The position numbers and the translations under genes are program-made. From NCBI GenBank assembly GCA_964561495.1, contig CAZLPW010000009.1, positions 1 through 45,622 on the forward strand: DNA of 45,622 nucleotides, read 5' to 3'. The notes under the pieces are model-generated. The model had not been told where the DNA came from, did no database searches, and saw nothing but the letters and a program-made list of their open reading frames with translations. Below are positions 25,595-34,615 of this stretch, piece by piece. Origin of the DNA: CAZLPW01 sp964561495 (lineage in GTDB: Bacteria; Fidelibacterota; Marinisomatia; Marinisomatales; UBA1611). How positions within the stretch are numbered: position 1 is the stretch's first letter; every line of letters begins with the position of its first letter.

Positions 25595-26504
25595 AGTTAA
25601 ACAAATCTTGATTTTCTCGAAAAGAATTATATATCTCATCCATTGACTCAGCAACATAATACCTATCTTGAATATTACTATAATCAAAACATGTCATAAC
25701 CACTTCATTAATATCATACTTTATAAATTTTGACTTTTTTGATTTGCCCATGGCACAATTAATTACATTGCGAGTTTCATCATAAGAAGAAATAATTCCT
25801 GACCCATATATTTCATAATCTATATCATTTTTTTCTCGGCGAAACACATCTGATTCACCATTGTTTTTAACGAGTCCAAATTCATAAGTCCACCAGGCAA
25901 AATTTTGTAATCTTTTCAAATTATGAGAAACAAGATCAGGCTCAAAAGAATTTTCATTTTTAAGTATTTTGTAGCCTAAAGAACCTACCTCCCAGATAAA
26001 TTCTGCATAGTCCTTATTCATTAAAAAAGGGACATGTGCCTGAACATCATGAAATATGTCAGGTTCAGGAGTATAACCATCATTATTTTTAATATCAATA
26101 CCACTATATTTATCATCAAATCGTGGGGACTTTCTTATTATATCTGTAACAGGAAACTTTCGTTTATGGTTTAATTCAAAAAAAAGTTTCTCTTCCAAAA
26201 ACCCAGAAACAGGATATAAAGACCAACCAGTTGAATTAAAAATAAGAGGTGAGATGGAATCAAACTCTGGAAACCTATCGCTTGGAATTGGAAGAGCTGA
26301 TATACCAATTAAATATTCTTTTGATGCATACTGATTAAGAACAAGTTCCAACCGTTGATAGAGTTCAGCCCAAAGTCGATTTTCCAAATTTGTCACTTCA
26401 TCATATTTTTGAGGCTTATAATAGTTATCAGAATAACCAAATATTTTTACTCCACCTATAGCGTTTGGTATAACATTATTGAATAAAGTTTCGTATTTAT
26501 TAAT
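25584..26504 (-). CDS. phhA: Phenylalanine 4-hydroxylase (apparent ATT start)
   Basis: 306 aa from ATT 26504. Non-heme Fe(II), pterin-dependent enzyme converting phenylalanine to tyrosine. The iron ligands are H152 and H157 in EPDIFHDVQAHVPFL and E208 in WWTYEFGLV; also seen are STGWSLYPVSGFL and IYGSGIISS. The first NTG codon is GTG 26396, but the conserved pre-domain PQKYDE, matching the family Q-x-x-x-R-Y segment, lies upstream of it in frame. No ATG, GTG or TTG exists between there and the TGA at 26523-26525. ATT 26504 has AGAGGA (26512-26517) 7 bases before it. No pterin-recycling gene is nearby. GTG initiation of a shorter protein remains possible. Confidence 0.85.
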   Translation of the reverse strand: MNKYETLFNNVIPNAIGGVKIFGYSDNYYKPQKYDEVTNLENRLWAELYQRLELVLNQYASKEYLIGISALPIPSDRFPEFDSISPLIFNSTGWSLYPVSGFLEEKLFFELNHKRKFPVTDIIRKSPRFDDKYSGIDIKNNDGYTPEPDIFHDVQAHVPFLMNKDYAEFIWEVGSLGYKILKNENSFEPDLVSHNLKRLQNFAWWTYEFGLVKNNGESDVFRREKNDIDYEIYGSGIISSYDETRNVINCAMGKSKKSKFIKYDINEVVMTCFDYSNIQDRYYVAESMDEIYNSFRENQDLFNYAG

Positions 26505-26566
26505 TCTGATATCCTCTTTTAATCAACTTAATATTTAAAAAATTCTTTCCTCAATTTAAAATATAT

Positions 26567-26902
26567 CTACCACAACCATATATAAGTAATAGCGCTATTT
26601 CCTCTTCCTAAATCATTATCATCAAAATTATCACACGCATCTCTCATTTCATTCGTCTCTTTATTAAAAATAGAATAGTTTTCTCCATAGATAACGCCCT
26701 TAAAACGGCCTTTCTGCTCATTACACCATTGACGGACTTTTTCCCTTAACAACCCTGATCCATGGCCAGTAATGACTTTTATAATTTTAATTTTATTCTC
26801 ATGAGATGCTTGGCTGACTGTTGTCTCAAGAGCAATTATAGCCTGATCCAGACTACGATATGAATGCCCTATGTCTAATACAATTATTTTCTTTTTAGGC
26901 AT
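26567..26902 (-). CDS. Small Smr-domain protein
   Basis: 111 aa consisting almost only of an Smr (MutS2 C-terminal-type) domain. It has the N-terminal VLDIGHSYRSLDQAI, equivalent to the LDxH motif, and the core ITGHGSGLLREKVRQWC, equivalent to TGxG. Family members nick DNA or cleave RNA on stalled ribosomes; stand-alone short forms are common and their targets are often unknown. It lies 62 bases upstream of the hydroxylase on the same strand and diverges from the aldo/keto reductase across 58 bases. The His of LDxH appears displaced (LDIGH), so nuclease activity is uncertain. Confidence 0.8.
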   Translation of the reverse strand: MPKKKIIVLDIGHSYRSLDQAIIALETTVSQASHENKIKIIKVITGHGSGLLREKVRQWCNEQKGRFKGVIYGENYSIFNKETNEMRDACDNFDDNDLGRGNSAITYIWLW

Positions 26903-26960
26903 AATTATTATATAACTTAATCACGTAAAATATAATAAAACTGACTATACAACTATATAT

Positions 26961-27923
26961 ATGAAAAAAATTATTTTAGGCCGAACAAATCATAAGGTTT
27001 CTACAATTAGCCTTGGGACCTGGTCCTTTGGCGGCCCAAATAAATCAGGCAATGTTTCAGTAGGTTGGAGCAACCAGAATCAATTAGACTCAACCTCCGC
27101 CTTGACTAAAGCATGGGAAAAAGAAATTAATCACTGGGATACTGCTGACGTGTATGGTGACGGGCTTTCTGAACTAATTATAGGTAAAATGTGGAACATA
27201 GTTCCTAGAGACAATATTTTTTTGGCAACAAAAGTAGGATGGGATAGAGGGAATTATAGCCACTGGTATCACCCAAAACAAATGATAAAGAATATGGAAC
27301 GATCCCTAAAAAATTTAGATACAGATTACGTAGACCTCATCTATCTACACCATTGTAATTTTGGAAAAAATGGAGAATATTTTGATCCCGCACTAGAAAT
27401 ATTAGAAAATTTTAAAAATGAAGGGAAAACACGCTTTATTGGTTTATCAGATTGGAGCTGTCGAAAAATCATGAAATTCGTCAACCAGTGCAATCCTGAT
27501 GTAGTACAACCATTGAGAAATTTAATGGATGATTCTTATGAACAATCTGGGCTTAAAGCGCACGTAGAAAAACACAATCTAGGGGTGTGCTTTTTTTCTC
27601 CCTTAAAACATGGTTTTCTAACAGGAAAATATCACCAGGTTCCAAAATTCCAAGACGGCGACCATCGATCACAGATTCCAGAGTTTAAAAATGTTAGGCT
27701 AATAAAAAAAATGCGAGAAAATAAAAACAAAATTGAAAAACATTTCCCGAACATTGATAATCCTGTTTTACACGGTTTAATAAATTCTCTTTTAATTGAT
27801 TCAAAAACAGGTTGTGTCTTGTTAGGACAACGCAATCAAGATCAAGTAAACATTGCTGCCTCTATTAGTGATTCAATTTCTAGTGAGGATGCAAAGTGGA
27901 TAAAATCTCTTTATCAAAATTAA
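26961..27923 (+). CDS. Aldo/keto reductase
   Basis: 320-aa cytoplasmic NAD(P)H-dependent oxidoreductase of the (beta/alpha)8 AKR fold. The catalytic tetrad is visible: D60 in HWDTADVYG, Y65, K91 in LATKVGWDRG and H130/H131 in VDLIYLHHC. The N-terminus (LGRTNHKVSTISLGTWSFGG) is typical of the AKR11/12-like group that includes sugar- and tyrosine-gated-channel-beta-like members. The C-terminal region (GCVLLGQRNQDQV) is the cofactor phosphate-binding segment. Substrate cannot be told. It is followed by the hexosaminidase on the same strand after 65 bases. Confidence 0.9.
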   Translation: MKKIILGRTNHKVSTISLGTWSFGGPNKSGNVSVGWSNQNQLDSTSALTKAWEKEINHWDTADVYGDGLSELIIGKMWNIVPRDNIFLATKVGWDRGNYSHWYHPKQMIKNMERSLKNLDTDYVDLIYLHHCNFGKNGEYFDPALEILENFKNEGKTRFIGLSDWSCRKIMKFVNQCNPDVVQPLRNLMDDSYEQSGLKAHVEKHNLGVCFFSPLKHGFLTGKYHQVPKFQDGDHRSQIPEFKNVRLIKKMRENKNKIEKHFPNIDNPVLHGLINSLLIDSKTGCVLLGQRNQDQVNIAASISDSISSEDAKWIKSLYQN

Positions 27924-27988
27924 AATAATTTTGATTTGGTTCTGCTATATTTGCTGTCTAGAATTCAATAAAAATTTATAGTAACCTA

Positions 27989-29548
27989 ATGAAAAAAAAT
28001 CCAATTATCCCTCAACCCACCTCCATCAAAATGAAACCAGATTATTTAAACCTTAAAAAAATAAAAGGCATAATGATAATTGAAAACTCCAAAGAACTAA
28101 TTAATATAGCCAATATTTTCAAAAAGTTTTTATCACCAATATCTAATTTGAAGATTTTACCTTGGGATAATAATTCAGATAAATATCTAAAAATAATTAT
28201 TGGGGAAAAAACTAATATTAAAAAAGGCGGCTATAGCTTAATAATTGATGCAAAAGCAGGTATCCTTGTTCAGGCATCAACAGAGCAAGGCCTGTACTAT
28301 GGTTTCCAAACCTTCCGCCAGCTTGCACCAATTGATCTAGAAAAAAAAGTAACTACAAATAGTGTAAAAATAAAAAATTGCTCGATAAAAGATTCCCCAA
28401 AGTTCCAGTATAGAGGCATGCATCTAGATGTATCAAGACATTTTTTTGATATTGATTTTATTAAAACATATATTGATATGATTGCCTTACATAAAATGAA
28501 TTTTTTCCATTGGCACTTAACAGATGATAACGGATGGCGTGTTGAAATTGAACAATATCCTGATTTAAGTAAAAAATCCGCATATAGGGTCGATCGAGAA
28601 AACCAACCCTGGCGAGATTGGGATCCTATATTACCAGGAGAAAAACCTACCTATGGAGGTTTTTATACTAAAAAAGAAATTAAAGAAGTAGTCGAATATG
28701 CTTCTGAAAGATATATAACCATAATACCTGAAATAGAAATGCCTGCCCACACATCAGCTGTTTTTGCCGCTTATCCAGAGTTTTCTTGCAAAGGGAAAAC
28801 CTTAAATGTTGTCCCTGGCTCTTATTGGCCAACGATAGACATATTCTGCGCTGGAAATGATTCTGTTTTTTCTTTTCTTGAAAATATACTTACTGAAATA
28901 ATAGAGCTATTCCCTGGTAAATATATTCATATAGGTGGAGATGAAGCAGATAAAACCTATTGGAAAACATGCAAGAAATGTCAAAAAAGAATAAATGAAG
29001 AAAATCTTAAAAACGAAGAAGAGTTACAGAGTTATTTTATTAAAAGAATTGAAAAATTTATTTTGAAAAAAAATAAAAAACTTGTTGGGTGGGATGAAAT
29101 TTTAGAGGGCGGTCTTGCATCATCTGCAACTGTTATGAGCTGGCGAGGAACCCGTGGTGGAGTTGAGGCTGCTAAGGCAGGTCATAATGTTATTATGTGT
29201 CCAACCACTCATTGTTATTTTGACTATTATCAATCAAACAAAAGCAAATCAAAGCAACCTGCATTTGATGGTTACATACCACTAGAAAAAGTATATTCTT
29301 TTAACCCAGTCCCAAAAGAGCTTTCGAATGAAGAATCAAAATATGTTTTGGGTGGGCAAGGGAACCTATGGACAGAGTTTGTAAAGACACCTGAGCGAGC
29401 TCAACATATGGTTTTGCCTCGAATGACTGCTTTATCAGAGGTACTTTGGACAGGAACCAATACTAACACATACAAAGACTTTTATAAACGATTACAATAT
29501 TTAAAAGAACGATACAAAATACTAAAATGGAACCACGCCCCTATTTAG
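27989..29548 (+). CDS. Beta-N-acetylhexosaminidase, GH20 family
   Basis: 519 aa. It removes terminal N-acetylglucosamine or N-acetylgalactosamine from chitin oligomers or glycans. A GH20b-like N-terminal domain (about 1-125) ends in ASTEQGLYYGFQTFRQL. The catalytic barrel has YRGMHLDVSRHFF, FFHWHLTDDNGWRVE and the Asp-Glu pair D318-E319 in IHIGGDEADK. MSWRGTRGG and GGQGNLWTEFV follow. No signal peptide or lipobox is seen at MKKNPIIPQPTSIKM, unusual since many GH20 enzymes of this group are exported; a cytoplasmic role on imported disaccharides is possible. No chitin transporter or GH18 gene is nearby. Confidence 0.92.
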   Translation: MKKNPIIPQPTSIKMKPDYLNLKKIKGIMIIENSKELINIANIFKKFLSPISNLKILPWDNNSDKYLKIIIGEKTNIKKGGYSLIIDAKAGILVQASTEQGLYYGFQTFRQLAPIDLEKKVTTNSVKIKNCSIKDSPKFQYRGMHLDVSRHFFDIDFIKTYIDMIALHKMNFFHWHLTDDNGWRVEIEQYPDLSKKSAYRVDRENQPWRDWDPILPGEKPTYGGFYTKKEIKEVVEYASERYITIIPEIEMPAHTSAVFAAYPEFSCKGKTLNVVPGSYWPTIDIFCAGNDSVFSFLENILTEIIELFPGKYIHIGGDEADKTYWKTCKKCQKRINEENLKNEEELQSYFIKRIEKFILKKNKKLVGWDEILEGGLASSATVMSWRGTRGGVEAAKAGHNVIMCPTTHCYFDYYQSNKSKSKQPAFDGYIPLEKVYSFNPVPKELSNEESKYVLGGQGNLWTEFVKTPERAQHMVLPRMTALSEVLWTGTNTNTYKDFYKRLQYLKERYKILKWNHAPI

Positions 29549-29567
29549 ATATTCATCTTTCATTGAT

Positions 29568-29606
29568 TGATTATTAAAGGAAATTTTTTATTAATAATCA
29601 TTTTTA
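29568..29606 (+). terminator. Weak AT-only hairpin terminator after the GH20 gene
   Basis: A 10-bp inverted repeat (TGATTATTAA at 29568-29577, TTAATAATCA at 29591-29600) is followed by TTTTT on the plus strand, between convergent GH20 and pyruvate kinase genes. All-AT stem, so weak. On the minus strand no U-run follows the stem. Confidence 0.45.
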
Positions 29607-31025
29607 TTCCATCTTCAGAACTGTTAAATAGTTGGTTGTTCCAGGTAAACCAACTGGAACACCTCCTGTAATTATAAAACGTTGGCCTTTAGATACCAGG
29701 CCTTTTGTTTTTAATTCTAAAGAAACAAGACTTGGTATGTCATCTGCTTTTTTATACTCTGGAACCAAAAAAGGTTCAACTCCCCAAACAATAGATAATT
29801 GTCTATATATTTCTTTAAATGGAGTCATCGCAATTATCATTCCATCGGGCCTATAGCATGACATTTTCCTTGCAGTACTTCCAGTATGCGTCATCGTAAC
29901 TATCGCATTTATATCTAAATCGTAAGCGACAGAGCATGCGGCATGACTTATTGCCTGTGCTATTCCTAAATGTTGTTGGTCTTGTTGTACTTTAAAAGTT
30001 CTATAGTTAATACTAGACTCGGTTTCATTTATTACTTTTTTTAAAACCTTAATCACTTTTTGTGGAAAAGCACCTATTGCTGTTTCTCCTGTAATCAATA
30101 GCGCATCTGCACCATCTAATATCGCATTCGCTATATCACTCACTTCTGCTCTGGTTGGCACTGGCCTTTTAACCATTGAGTCAAGTATCTGTGTCGCAAT
30201 TACCGCAGGTTTTCCCAGGTATCTAGATTTCTGAATAACCTCTTTCTGAATTAATGGTACCTTCTCGATTGGCAATTCCACGCCTAAGTCTCCTCTGGCA
30301 ACCATAACCGCATCAAAAGATTTGATAATTGATTCGAGATTTTCCACTGCCTCCCATTTTTCTATCTTTGCCATTATTGGTACATTATATCCTAATTCAA
30401 TAATTTTAGATTTAAGCCTTTCATAGTCCATTGCCTCTCTTACAAAAGACAATGCAATCCAATCAGCACCATTTTCCAAGGATAATTTTAGATCTTCAAG
30501 ATCCTGTTTGGTTAATGAGGGAACATCTAAAGAAACACCTGGAAAGTTGACACCTTTCCGGTTTTTTATTTTCCCGCCAACACAGCGCCNNNNNNNNNNA
30601 CAGTTTAATGTTTTATCTGAAACTTTATCAATTACCTCTAGCAATATTCTTCCATCATTAATCAAAATTTTAGCTCCAGGTAAAACTTCTTTAAATATTG
30701 TGTTTTTTGACACTGATATTACATCAGGCCCAGTGTTCTCACTGCTTACGGTTATTTTTTCCCCGATTGAAAGTCTAATTATTGATTCTAGATCAGCGAC
30801 TCTAATTTTTGGACCTGATAGATCTGCAAGTATTGTTGGGCGAATTTTATTAGCAGTTTTTATAGATTTAATTTGTTGAAAATAAAATAATTTATCTTGA
30901 TAATCTCCATGAGATAAATTGATTCTAAAACAGTTAACACCTCTTTCAACTAATTCAGTAATTGTTTTTAAATCTGAACACTGGGGACCGAGTGTTGCAA
31001 TTATTTTCGTACGTGTGTTTTCCAT
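29604..31025 (-). CDS. pyk: Pyruvate kinase (contains a 10-N gap)
   Basis: About 473 aa. It transfers phosphate from PEP to ADP in the last step of glycolysis. The start is MENTRTKIIATLGP with CFRINLSHG after it. KGVNFPGVSLDVPSLTKQD borders the B domain. The signature MAKIEKWEAVENLESI carries the catalytic Lys, then VMVARGDLGVELP and LITGETAIGAFP. The C-terminal regulatory domain is complete. The N-run at 30590-30599 falls in the B domain just before GGKIKNRKG. The translated gap is a few residues longer than the usual spacing, so the placeholder length is not real. It is divergent from the phosphodiesterase lipoprotein across 34 bases. Confidence 0.95.
   Translation of the reverse strand: MENTRTKIIATLGPQCSDLKTITELVERGVNCFRINLSHGDYQDKLFYFQQIKSIKTANKIRPTILADLSGPKIRVADLESIIRLSIGEKITVSSENTGPDVISVSKNTIFKEVLPGAKILINDGRILLEVIDKVSDKTLNCXXXXRCVGGKIKNRKGVNFPGVSLDVPSLTKQDLEDLKLSLENGADWIALSFVREAMDYERLKSKIIELGYNVPIMAKIEKWEAVENLESIIKSFDAVMVARGDLGVELPIEKVPLIQKEVIQKSRYLGKPAVIATQILDSMVKRPVPTRAEVSDIANAILDGADALLITGETAIGAFPQKVIKVLKKVINETESSINYRTFKVQQDQQHLGIAQAISHAACSVAYDLDINAIVTMTHTGSTARKMSCYRPDGMIIAMTPFKEIYRQLSIVWGVEPFLVPEYKKADDIPSLVSLELKTKGLVSKGQRFIITGGVPVGLPGTTNYLTVLKME
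30590..30599. other. Assembly gap, 10 N placeholder
   Basis: Ten N within the pyruvate kinase B domain. The flanks translate as TLNC before and RCVGGKIKNRKG after. Family spacing suggests fewer intervening residues than drawn. Confidence 0.97.
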
Positions 31026-31059
31026 CTTGTTAAATTACCAGTCTTCTAACTCTTAATAA

Positions 31060-32379
31060 ATGATATTAATATTAAAAAAAATAAAAATTTATTTATCAGC
31101 CTTTATTTTTTTTATAAGCTGTGATAACACACCGATAGGAAAATGGGAAGAGCCAAGAGTCATTTTAATATCCATAGATGGTTTTAGGGGTAGCCTTTTA
31201 AAAGAAAAAAACTTTGAAAAGAGATGCCCGAATCTATTAAAATTAATGAATAATGGCAGATGGTGTAGCCAAGTAGTATCTGTTTTCCCTTCTCTTACCT
31301 ACCCCGCACATACATCAATGATAACTGGAGTAGCCCCCGAACAACATGGGATTACTAATAACAGAGTCTTCAATCCAGCTAAAAATTTTATTGATTGGTT
31401 TTGGCATGCTGATTCAATAAAAACGCCCACGCTAATAACAAAAGCAAATGAACAAAAATTGATAAGTTTAGGGGTTTCTTGGCCTGTGACAGTAGGCGCA
31501 CCAATTGATTATTTATTACCAGAATTCAAATCTGTTAACGATAGTATATCAACGGTAGATCTAGTAAGAAAACATGACAATCCAAAACATTTTCTTGAAA
31601 CAGCAAAAATAAGAGGTATAATTCCAGAAAATAACAACCCCGAAGGGTTTAATAGAGACCTTCTCCTTCATCAACTATTTATGGACACATTTATCAGGAA
31701 AAAACCAAACTTATCTCTTTACCACATGATAGAAACAGATTTTGCTCAACATAAATATGGTAAGAACTCTGAAGAAGCCTGGAAAGCTTTTATGTTTATG
31801 GATTCATTGATCGGAAAGATCGTGTCATTACTTGATGAAAACGGTTTGTGGAATACTACGACATTGATTATAACAGGAGACCACGGCTTTAAAAATTATA
31901 ACTATGAAATATCTATTAACCGTTTATTTGAAAACAAAGGATGGTTAAATATAAAAAATGGTGGGATATACAATTGGGAAGTTGTTGCAATACCATCTGG
32001 TGGATCCGCATTTATACATATAAAAGATTCAAAAAATGAAAAATTAAAGCAAAAAGTACGTATAGCATTATCTCAACAAAATGAGTTCGAAATTTTGGAA
32101 GAAAGACATGTCGCTGGATCTTCATTATCTCTACATAAATCTGATTTTATTTTACTAGCAAAAAAAGGCTATACCTTTACTCGATCTATTGATCAACCAT
32201 TTATTAAACAAAAATTTGGAGGTTCCCATGGTGGCGATCCGAAAGATAAAGAGCTTTATACGGGATTCATCGCAGTGGGACCATCAATTGATAAAGGAGT
32301 TAATAGTAAAATGGTGATAACAGATATTGCAGAAATTATTTCATCAATTTTAGGATTGAATCTAGATGATAATAATTAA
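31060..32379 (+). CDS. Type I phosphodiesterase / nucleotide pyrophosphatase-like lipoprotein
   Basis: 439 aa of the alkaline-phosphatase superfamily (NPP branch). The N-terminus has a lipoprotein signal (LKKIKIYLSAFIFFISC, Cys21). Metal and nucleophile motifs are in order: D40 in ILISIDGFRG, nucleophile T80 in FPSLTYPAHTSMITG, Asp/His in ETDFAQHKYG, Asp-His in TGDHGFKN and the last His in GGSHGGDP. The enzyme hydrolyses phosphodiester or pyrophosphate bonds of extracellular nucleotides or phospholipid headgroups; substrate unknown. Its TAA overlaps the ApaG stop as TTAA (32376-32379), leaving no room for a separate terminator. Confidence 0.9.
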   Translation: MILILKKIKIYLSAFIFFISCDNTPIGKWEEPRVILISIDGFRGSLLKEKNFEKRCPNLLKLMNNGRWCSQVVSVFPSLTYPAHTSMITGVAPEQHGITNNRVFNPAKNFIDWFWHADSIKTPTLITKANEQKLISLGVSWPVTVGAPIDYLLPEFKSVNDSISTVDLVRKHDNPKHFLETAKIRGIIPENNNPEGFNRDLLLHQLFMDTFIRKKPNLSLYHMIETDFAQHKYGKNSEEAWKAFMFMDSLIGKIVSLLDENGLWNTTTLIITGDHGFKNYNYEISINRLFENKGWLNIKNGGIYNWEVVAIPSGGSAFIHIKDSKNEKLKQKVRIALSQQNEFEILEERHVAGSSLSLHKSDFILLAKKGYTFTRSIDQPFIKQKFGGSHGGDPKDKELYTGFIAVGPSIDKGVNSKMVITDIAEIISSILGLNLDDNN

Positions 32380-32747
32380 TTTAGCACCTGATTGGCTGCA
32401 AGTTCAAAATGCGGAATAGGAACATCAAAAAATTCTATCTCATCTTTTGTCATTTTAAATGCGCCACCCATTTTCCCTATTGGAGTTTTTAAAGGACAGT
32501 AGCTCGTATATTCATAGTGTTCATTTTTTTTGATCCATGGTTGTTGACCAACTACCCCAGGTCCGTATATGTCCTCAGTGTTTCCATTGCCATCTATAAT
32601 ATTCCAATAACGACTTATAAGCCTAACAGAATTTGTTCCTTTATTCAAGATATTAACTTTATAGGAAAATAAAAAGTAAAACTTCTGCGGGAAAGATTTA
32701 TTGGCTAAATATTTTGTTTTTACATTAACTATAACATTATTTTCCAT
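32376..32747 (-). CDS. apaG: ApaG-family protein
   Basis: 123 aa, the normal length of a stand-alone ApaG (DUF525) immunoglobulin-like fold. The conserved core is visible: SRYWNIIDGNGN, YGPGVVGQQPWI, YEYTSYCPL, PIGKMGGAFKM and the closing IPHFELA. Historically linked to Co2+ resistance and Ap4A metabolism; the biochemical role is unsettled. It converges on and overlaps the phosphodiesterase gene by 4 bases, and diverges from the M28 peptidase across 62 bases. Confidence 0.93.
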   Translation of the reverse strand: MENNVIVNVKTKYLANKSFPQKFYFLFSYKVNILNKGTNSVRLISRYWNIIDGNGNTEDIYGPGVVGQQPWIKKNEHYEYTSYCPLKTPIGKMGGAFKMTKDEIEFFDVPIPHFELAANQVLN

Positions 32748-32809
32748 AATAGAAAATTAATTCCTTTAACTTTTACGTACCATTAAATCCATATAAATTT
32801 TCAACTGTT

Positions 32810-34615
32810 ATGAATGAGAACCGCCGACTTCTTTTATTCTTTTTTCTTATCATAGGGATAGGGGTTGCTCTGTTTATTACAAAAAACCGAGGTTTTAGTC
32901 CTAGTAGCTCTCCTAATATCCTTCCAAATGAGGTAATGGATCATATTAGATATTTATCAGATGACGATCGCAAAGGCAGATATCCAGGCACAATGGAAAG
33001 TCGCGATGTAATCTCATATATTATAAAACAATTTCGGTCCTATGGAATAAAACCAGGTCTCAATAATCGCTCCTATACTCAGACCTTTGACCTTATTGAT
33101 AATTTGGAACTGGGGGAAAACAATTTTATGGTTATTGATGGCGACACACTTTCCATAGAATCTGACTATATGCCTCTTTGGTTCTCTGGAAAAGGATTTG
33201 TTTCTGCTCCTATTGAATTTGCTGGTTATGGATTTAATATAAATGAAGGTAACCTAAATTGGAATGATTATGAAAGTATCGATGTAAAAGGAAAGTGGGC
33301 ACTGGTAATGCGTAATAATCCAGAAAGAAACGTTAGGCACTCAGTATATGGTCCACACTCCACGTTCTATAAAAAAATGTTAGTCGCTAAAGATAACGGC
33401 GCAGTAGGAATAATTTTTATATCGCAAAAAGAAGACTCCACACTATTTCCATTTAAATATATACCAGAATACGGCAACACTGGTATCCCAGCTATTCACT
33501 TAGACAACATTTTGGCGGATAAAATATTAAACGAGTCTGGATGGGACAGAGAAAAACTTCAAAAAGCAATGCAAAACAACGCGACCACTGAACTAGTTAA
33601 ATTATCAAAAATAAATATCTCTGCTAATATCGATATAAAAGAAATTAAAATAAGAGCGGCAAACGTTATCGGAGAACTTAGAAGTGGACACAGAGAGTTT
33701 CGCGATCAGTATGTGGTTATTGGTGCACATTTTGATCATCTTGGCATGGGCGGCAGTGGCTCGGGATCATTAAGGCCAGACAATTTAGCCATACATAATG
33801 GTGCCGATGATAATGCGTCTGGAGTTGCGGGTCTGCTTGAGATAGCCCACCTGCTAAAAAGCCAAACTAGTCGGTTAAAAAGAAGTATTCTCTTTATTGC
33901 ATTTGATGCCGAAGAAAAAGGCCTCATCGGGTCTAAACACTTTGTGGAAAATGCCCCTATAGAATTAGATAATATAACTACAATGATTAATTTAGATATG
34001 ATAGGACGCTTAGACTCGGTTGTGTATGTTGGTGGAGTTGGAACCTCAATATTATTTAGTCACCTGCTTGATACTCTAGAAAATGAAACAGACTTGATCA
34101 TAAGCAAAAGTGTCGGAGGCTATGGTAGAAGCGATCATATATCATTCTATAATAATAATATACCTGTTTTATTCTTTTTTTCTGGCTCCCACCAACATTA
34201 TCACACCCCAGACGATGATTGGAAGCTGATTAATTTAAAAGGAGAGACAGAGATCTTAAATTTAGTTCACAAGCTTGTCTATAAACTTGCGCGAGTAAAA
34301 GACAGACCTGTTTTTCAAAACAGTGGCCTTAATAATGTAAAAATGAGCCCCACCACCTTAAGGGTAACTCTAGGGCTAATGCCGCACTATGGAAACCCCG
34401 GGAATGGTCTAAAAATCGAGGCCATCACAAAAAAATCTGGCCCCGCAGCAAAAGCTGGAATTATAAAAGGTGATATAATCAAAAAGATAAACGGAAAGTC
34501 AGTCAAAGATATTTATGAATACATGGAGCGCCTGGGTGAATTAAGAGAAGGAATGACGATACCAATTGAAATTGAAAGGGCTGAAAAAACTTTAATTTTA
34601 TCGGTTGATCTTTAG
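32810..34615 (+). CDS. M28-family aminopeptidase with PA insert and C-terminal PDZ domain
   Basis: 601 aa. The N-terminal hydrophobic segment (LLLFFFLIIGIGVALFI) anchors or exports it. A PA-like domain (about 115-215; GYGFNINEGNLNWNDYESID, GAVGIIFIS) precedes the M28 zinc peptidase with di-zinc ligands in VVIGAHFDHLG, HNGADDNASG, FDAEEKGLIGS, MINLDMIGRL and GSHQHYHTPDDD. A PDZ domain (about 505-600; GPAAKAGIIKGDIIKKINGK) ends it. It is likely periplasmic and releases N-terminal amino acids from peptides; the PDZ may recruit C-termini. Its TAG overlaps the transglycosylase stop by 4 bases. Confidence 0.92.
   Translation: MNENRRLLLFFFLIIGIGVALFITKNRGFSPSSSPNILPNEVMDHIRYLSDDDRKGRYPGTMESRDVISYIIKQFRSYGIKPGLNNRSYTQTFDLIDNLELGENNFMVIDGDTLSIESDYMPLWFSGKGFVSAPIEFAGYGFNINEGNLNWNDYESIDVKGKWALVMRNNPERNVRHSVYGPHSTFYKKMLVAKDNGAVGIIFISQKEDSTLFPFKYIPEYGNTGIPAIHLDNILADKILNESGWDREKLQKAMQNNATTELVKLSKINISANIDIKEIKIRAANVIGELRSGHREFRDQYVVIGAHFDHLGMGGSGSGSLRPDNLAIHNGADDNASGVAGLLEIAHLLKSQTSRLKRSILFIAFDAEEKGLIGSKHFVENAPIELDNITTMINLDMIGRLDSVVYVGGVGTSILFSHLLDTLENETDLIISKSVGGYGRSDHISFYNNNIPVLFFFSGSHQHYHTPDDDWKLINLKGETEILNLVHKLVYKLARVKDRPVFQNSGLNNVKMSPTTLRVTLGLMPHYGNPGNGLKIEAITKKSGPAAKAGIIKGDIIKKINGKSVKDIYEYMERLGELREGMTIPIEIERAEKTLILSVDL

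Noticed and set aside
25010..25687. Longer TPR protein from ATG 25687
   Set aside because: It would overlap the hydroxylase coding end by 104 bases and bury the signal peptide.
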